From Deltaproteobacteria bacterium (GTDB taxonomy: Bacteria > Desulfobacterota > DSM-4660 > Desulfatiglandales > HGW-15): DNA of 9,622 bases. A program made the translations under genes and the position numbers. Under the pieces are notes generated by a model. The model saw only the letters and a program-made list of their open reading frames with translations, ran no database searches and was not told where the DNA came from. Location of the stretch: assembly GCA_016926135.1 (NCBI GenBank), contig JAFGPH010000449.1, forward strand, positions 1 through 9,622. Direction: 5' to 3'. This document shows, in pieces, positions 6,501 through 9,622 of this stretch (positions within the stretch are counted from its first letter, which is position 1; each line of letters starts with the position of its first letter).

Positions 6501-7643
6501 CTATGCACTCGGACGTTTCAGCAGAACCAAAAGCAGGGAAGAGCCCATCACGAAGACCCCAAGGAGGAGGATGCCGGTTTGAAAGCTCCAAATGTCCCCG
6601 ATCACGGTGACTGCAAAAGGGACAACCCCGCTTCCCACGATCACGCTCGCCGCCGCGACACCGCCCGTGAAATGGCTCCGCTCCTGAGGCTCTGTGATCT
6701 GTGAGATGGCCACCAGGCCGATGGGAAAGAAAACCATGGAGAAGGCGGACTGGAGAATGAACGAGGTCATGAGGAGCGGAAAGGGCTGGGGGATCCCAAT
6801 CGCAATAGTGGTTAGCCCTGTAAAGAACAGGGACACGAAGAGGATTTTCCAGACCCCATAGCGGCCCACGAGAAAGCCCGCCAGAAAGGTGGCCACCAAC
6901 CCGCCCACCTTGGAAATGCCCAGAACGGTGTTCGCCGTTTCCAGGACGAACCCCCTTTCATTCACGAGCAGGAGCGGCGTGACGTTGTACACGGCAACGA
7001 CTGAGGAACTCGCCGTGCACCATAGGATGACTATGATCCAGAACACCCGGCGGACAAACAGCCGGCTGAATGCTCCAGCTGTCTCCCCCTCGGGCCGGAG
7101 ATCCGGAGCAAAGATCACGAAGAGCAGCGTGGAGAGGATGCAGACCCCCGCAAATGTCAGCAGGTAGTTCTTCCAGGTGAAGAACTCCATAGCCAGGGCC
7201 GTCAAGAGAGGGATCGTGAGAAAACTGACGGCGCCCGCCGTTTCGTGGAGGGATAGGGCCTTCCCCCAGTATTCCTTCTTGAACACCGAAGTCAGCAGGG
7301 GGATGGCGCACGGCAGGTATGTACCGGCCCCGAGACCCATGAAAATGCATGTTGCCGAGACATAAACATAAGAATCGGCGAAGCGGAGGAAAAAGAGGGC
7401 GGCCGCAAAGACCAGGGTGGCCAGGGCGATGGACTTCTTGTACCCTAGGCGAGCCGCCACCCACCCGGCCGTGAGGAGGGAAAAGGTAAAGCCTGCGGAA
7501 AGGTAAAGAAAGAAGCTCCCCGACAGGGTGTGGCTGATGCCCAGATCGTTCTCCAGAACCGGCAGGAGCGGGGGGAGAATCGTCCTGCTGGAAAAGTTGA
7601 AGAACCACAGGCACCAGAAGAGGAGCAGAAGAAGGACCTTCAT
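6501..7643 (-). CDS. MFS transporter
   Basis: Inner-membrane secondary transporter of the major facilitator superfamily, 380 residues with about 12 hydrophobic segments in two halves and a polar central loop at about 180-198 (DLRPEGETAG). A motif-A-like loop, GWVAARLGYKKS, lies between segments 2 and 3 (residues 60-71), with a counterpart GFLVGRYGVWK in the second half (256-266). The acidic residue usual in motif A is replaced by alanine, which occurs in divergent members. The ATG at 7643 overlaps the stop of the SBF-like gene (ATGA, 4 bp), and AGGG precedes it, so the two are translationally coupled. The C-terminus ends RPSA at a TAG. Substrate cannot be predicted; import or efflux of a small organic compound is equally possible. 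Confidence 0.92.
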   Translation of the reverse strand: MKVLLLLLFWCLWFFNFSSRTILPPLLPVLENDLGISHTLSGSFFLYLSAGFTFSLLTAGWVAARLGYKKSIALATLVFAAALFFLRFADSYVYVSATCIFMGLGAGTYLPCAIPLLTSVFKKEYWGKALSLHETAGAVSFLTIPLLTALAMEFFTWKNYLLTFAGVCILSTLLFVIFAPDLRPEGETAGAFSRLFVRRVFWIIVILWCTASSSVVAVYNVTPLLLVNERGFVLETANTVLGISKVGGLVATFLAGFLVGRYGVWKILFVSLFFTGLTTIAIGIPQPFPLLMTSFILQSAFSMVFFPIGLVAISQITEPQERSHFTGGVAAASVIVGSGVVPFAVTVIGDIWSFQTGILLLGVFVMGSSLLLVLLKRPSA

Positions 7644-8614
7644 GGGAATCCCTGCCAGGGCAAGCGGGTCGCGCGCTCAGCGGCCCGGCGAAACCGCTCG
7701 GCCAGGATGCTGTCCATGATCGTCTGGGTCAGGTGGTAGCCGATGGCGGGGATGAGGGCCATGGGGTACTGAGCCGCAAAATAACCGGCCCAGACGACGT
7801 AAGAGACGGTCAGGGTTTTCTGAGAGGTGTGAATGGTAAAGGCCGTGGTGGACGGCCTGTCCAGCGCCAGAACCCGCGAGAGGCCGTAGTTCATGGCCAG
7901 AATCAGGGAATGCAGGAAAACCATGAATGCCAGAACCAGGATCACCGACAGGCCGGCCTGAAGGATGCGCCCTGCGGAACTGGCCATGGCGTTGAAGATG
8001 ATCATCAGGATGGTACATTGCTGAAACGCGGAGAAGATCTTCCGGTAAGGCGAGAGCCTTTCTTTCAGCAGGGAGCGAACGATCTGGCCCAGGAGCGTGG
8101 GCGCCAGCACGGTGAGGGCCAGCACGGCAAGCATCTTGAGAACCGGAAGATCGATGTCTCCGCCGAAGCGCAGGAGCAGGTTCAGGGAAACGGGGATGGT
8201 GAAGATGGCCAGGAAATTGCCCAGCACGCAGATGAAGAGGGACAGAGGCACATTGCCGCGGCCCAGGTCGGTCATGACCGTTCCGGCGGCCACGGTGACC
8301 GGGGCCGTGGCGATGATGCACACGCCGATGAGGAGTTCCGGGGACAGCAGCAGGCGGGCCATGATCCACGCCAGCAGCGGGATCACGAGGAGCGAGGAGA
8401 TCATGGCCGTTGCCGGCGCCTTGAACCCGCGCAACTGTGCCCGGATGGAAGACGTATCCAGGGTCAGGCCCGTAATGAAAAAGGCGACGAAAATGACGAC
8501 GTTCAGGATGTCGTATTCCCGGGCCCATCGGCCCAGGCCCGGCAACCCGAAAGCCGAGAGGATCACGATGAAGATTCCCAGGAAAAACCAGTTCTTCCTT
8601 AAAAATGCGTCCAT
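7640..8614 (-). CDS. Bile acid:sodium symporter family protein (SBF-like, SLC10A7/YfeH type)
   Basis: Inner-membrane transporter of the BASS superfamily, 324 residues with about 9-10 hydrophobic segments. Residues 102-121 (ATAPVTVAAGTVMTDLGRGN) match the first family signature, with the threonine/valine-rich crossing helix followed by a GN motif. SQKTL at 264-268 is typical of the SBF-like branch rather than the classical bile acid or ACR3 arsenite branch. The ATG at 8614 is the only sensible start before the first helix; only GGAA-like sequence about 15 bases upstream could serve as ribosome binding site, so initiation may depend on other features. A strong hairpin lies 24 bases upstream. 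It overlaps the MFS gene downstream by 4 bp. The substrate is unknown; the name of the family does not imply bile acid transport here. Confidence 0.9.
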   Translation of the reverse strand: MDAFLRKNWFFLGIFIVILSAFGLPGLGRWAREYDILNVVIFVAFFITGLTLDTSSIRAQLRGFKAPATAMISSLLVIPLLAWIMARLLLSPELLIGVCIIATAPVTVAAGTVMTDLGRGNVPLSLFICVLGNFLAIFTIPVSLNLLLRFGGDIDLPVLKMLAVLALTVLAPTLLGQIVRSLLKERLSPYRKIFSAFQQCTILMIIFNAMASSAGRILQAGLSVILVLAFMVFLHSLILAMNYGLSRVLALDRPSTTAFTIHTSQKTLTVSYVVWAGYFAAQYPMALIPAIGYHLTQTIMDSILAERFRRAAERATRLPWQGFP

Positions 8615-8637
8615 TTGCGTGTAGGAATTCCGGTTCT

Positions 8638-8669
8638 CACGGCCGGTTCAGACCGGCCATGCCGGCATG
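8638..8669 (-). promoter_or_regulatory. GC-rich hairpin and adjacent 12-bp palindrome before the SBF-like gene
   Basis: GGCCGGT, TCAG, ACCGGCC at 8641-8658 form a perfect 7-bp stem; as minus-strand RNA the stem extends to 10 bp (8638-8661) with one G-U pair. It is followed by the perfect palindrome CATGCCGGCATG at 8658-8669. The structure ends 24 bases before the start codon at 8614. No T-run follows, so it is not an intrinsic terminator; it could affect translation or mRNA stability. Confidence 0.45.
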
Positions 8670-8747
8670 CTTGGCCATGTCCTCCGCGCCTCCTCGGAGA
8701 GAGATTCTTTCTCCCCCTGAATCGGTTTCACGGCACGGGTCTTCAGT

Positions 8748-8864
8748 TCAGCCGGGGTTTCGGCTCAGGCCGGCTTCGCTATCCGGACCAACCTGGTGGA
8801 ATCCGCCGGCTCGAAAAAATTGCCAGGTATGTTTTGAAGCACGTTCCCCCTGTGCATAGAGCAT
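8748..8864 (-). pseudogene. Possible N-terminal remnant of a larger conserved hypothetical gene
   Basis: A 38-codon minus-strand frame from the ATG at 8864 encodes TWQFFRAGGFHQV followed by xxDSxAxL. This closely resembles, from memory, the N-terminus of a large uncharacterised proteobacterial protein family that starts with WxFFRAGGFDQV and an (R/L)DSGADL-like stretch. The frame then hits a TGA at 8750-8748 and continues, with no further recognised similarity, to a TGA at 8639-8637. The bulk of such a gene is absent, so this would be a deletion remnant. The AAGGAG before the ATG abuts it with no spacing. A competing reading is a 30-codon frame from the ATG at 8857 (seven bases after AAGGAG), GC-rich at third positions and also interrupted by one TGA at 8767-8765. 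Confidence 0.3.
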
Positions 8865-9075
8865 CTCCTTCGATAGAACGATGCTTTTGGGGAGTGCCCT
8901 CCGGTTTATTTCTAACACGTTGTCCCCTATAAGCCGAACAAAATAAACAGGCCTTTCGTCGTTTCCGGAATCAAGAGGTGTCGCAACGCGCATCGACTTC
9001 CCGGATATCACGACTCCACTCGAACCGGATTTCACGGAGAGGGCGGTTGGGCGGGGAGACGGTGGTCGAATCCTT

Positions 9076-9622
9076 TCAAGGACCCATCTCCTTTTCATAA
9101 GAGGGAGGCGCTGAGGGTTTTCGGAGAAAAACATGCTCCAGGAGCAGCACCAGGATGAACCCGGCCACGAGGCTGTTGGTGAAAAGCACCTGCAGCAGGT
9201 CCGGCATGGAACGCACCAGCTCCCCGGGAAGGAAGCCTGCAACGGTGCCCATGATCAGGGGGATTCCGGCCACGAAGAAATCCCTGGGTGTGAGTTTCTG
9301 GGCCGTGAGCACGGAGATCCCCACACCCAACTGCCCGCCCAGGGACACGCACATCACCGCTCCGACCACGGCGGTCGGGACCAGCGCCAGGATGGCCGCC
9401 AGCTTGGGGATGAGTGCTGCGGCTGCCAGGATGACACCGCAGTAGGCGAGGGCATAGCGGCTCGCCACCCGGTTTGCCACGATGATGCCCGGACTCATGC
9501 TGTAGCTCACTGTGCCGATGACCCCGGCCAGGCCGCAGAGGATCCCCCCGAGGCCGTTCATGAAGATCCCGCGCCGGGTGGATTTCCCGAGCCTCTCCCG
9601 GTCGGTGATCTCCGCAACCCCC
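9076..9622 (-). CDS. NCS2-family (xanthine/uracil-type) permease, C-terminal part, 5' end beyond window
   Basis: Inner-membrane transporter of the nucleobase-cation symporter 2 family. The frame is open to the window edge, so 182 C-terminal residues are seen of a protein usually about 430-480 long. Visible are ITDRERLGKSTRRGIFMNGL, the helix with SYSMSPGIIVANRVASRYA, and helices with PTAVVGAVMCVSLGGQLGVG and FFVAGIPLIMGTVAGFLPGEL, all in the order expected for helices 9-14. An ATG at 9561 is internal: the preceding codons encode conserved sequence. At the signature position normally reading QNxGxxxxTR this protein has MSPGIIVANR, so the usual glutamine, asparagine and threonine are all replaced; substrate may not be a standard nucleobase. 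It ends with a short polar tail and a TGA at 9078-9076. Confidence 0.88.
   Translation of the reverse strand, partial: GVAEITDRERLGKSTRRGIFMNGLGGILCGLAGVIGTVSYSMSPGIIVANRVASRYALAYCGVILAAAALIPKLAAILALVPTAVVGAVMCVSLGGQLGVGISVLTAQKLTPRDFFVAGIPLIMGTVAGFLPGELVRSMPDLLQVLFTNSLVAGFILVLLLEHVFLRKPSAPPSYEKEMGP

Larger units (their letters stand above)
8615..9075. other. Intergenic region without an intact gene (461 nt)
   Basis: Lies between the NCS2 permease stop and the SBF-like start. It holds the possible gene remnant and the hairpin listed separately. A 13-codon minus-strand ORF at 8678-8637 (MAKHAGMAGLNRP) follows GAGGAGG and GGAGGAC and ends 22 bases before the SBF-like gene; it could be a leader peptide, but it lies in frame with the remnant. 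I see no convincing terminator for the permease and no clear promoter. The part from 8865 to 9075 shows nothing recognisable. Confidence 0.5.

Noticed and set aside
6223..6591. Minus-strand open frame of 122 codons across the dctP leader
   Set aside because: It begins inside the MFS gene and crosses the strong dctP promoter; the composition does not look like a protein. Its last 24-30 codons are mentioned only as a possible short upstream ORF.
7677..8528. Long open frames on both strands within the SBF-like gene (283 and 289 codons)
   Set aside because: They are rich in Gly, Arg, His, Gln and Asp and lack motifs, whereas the chosen frame has hydrophobic helices and family signatures and is coupled to its neighbour by a 4-bp overlap.
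8748..8767. In-frame TGA codons in the gap before the SBF-like gene as possible selenocysteine codons
   Set aside because: A short stem (AGCCG/CGGCT) overlaps one TGA, but it is too small and badly placed for a bacterial SECIS element, and neither product resembles a known selenoprotein.
1..9622. tRNA, rRNA, CRISPR array, insertion sequence or phage genes
   Set aside because: No tandem spaced repeats, transposase or integrase motifs, or RNA gene signatures were seen on either strand.

Overview
The window looks like a chromosomal stretch from an anaerobic, GC-moderate proteobacterium, most likely of the former Deltaproteobacteria (sulfate-reducing or syntrophic type). The reasons are an ADP-forming acyl-CoA synthetase, a complete TRAP transporter, an NCS2-type permease and an FHA-GAF signalling protein in a genome with GC-rich third codon positions. 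This is an inference from gene content; there is no rRNA or other phylogenetic marker. No RNA gene, insertion sequence, integrase, CRISPR array or phage gene was found.

Layout. From 1 to 1700 (+) is the 3' part of an ADP-forming acyl-CoA synthetase whose N-terminal CoA-binding domain lies outside the window. From 1701 to 2018 is an AT-rich intergenic region with a 20-bp near-palindrome, a short perfect inverted repeat and a plausible promoter. It leads into an isolated (+) gene at 2019-2951 for an FHA protein with a four-cysteine linker and a GAF domain but no output domain; this gene is clearly more AT-rich than its neighbours. After a 255-nt gap everything reads on the minus strand. Read in the direction of transcription (right to left): a partial NCS2 permease (9622-9076); a 461-nt gap with a probable gene remnant and a strong hairpin; an SBF-like/bile acid symporter-family protein (8614-7640); an MFS transporter whose start overlaps the previous stop by 4 bp (7643-6501); a strong sigma70-type promoter (6474-6445) followed by a leader of about 290 nt; and the three-gene TRAP operon dctP-dctQ-dctM (6150-3207).

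How it works together. Apart from the two plus-strand genes, the window is a run of membrane transport systems from four unrelated families (NCS2, SBF-like, MFS, TRAP), with no enzyme or dedicated regulator between them. The TRAP system has a secreted solute receptor, a small 4-TM subunit and a 12-TM-class channel subunit, and should import an organic acid using an ion gradient. The SBF-like and MFS genes are translationally coupled and probably act in related transport or efflux. The acyl-CoA synthetase could interconvert an organic acid and its CoA thioester with ATP/ADP, which fits a lifestyle based on organic acids, but a direct link to the transporters is not shown by the sequence.

The most notable points are the long, structured leader and operator-like inverted repeat in front of dctP, the loss of the usual NCS2 signature residues in the permease, the isolated FHA-Cys4-GAF gene of foreign composition, and the eroded gene fragment before the SBF-like gene. 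I did not find convincing evidence of a wholly new system.
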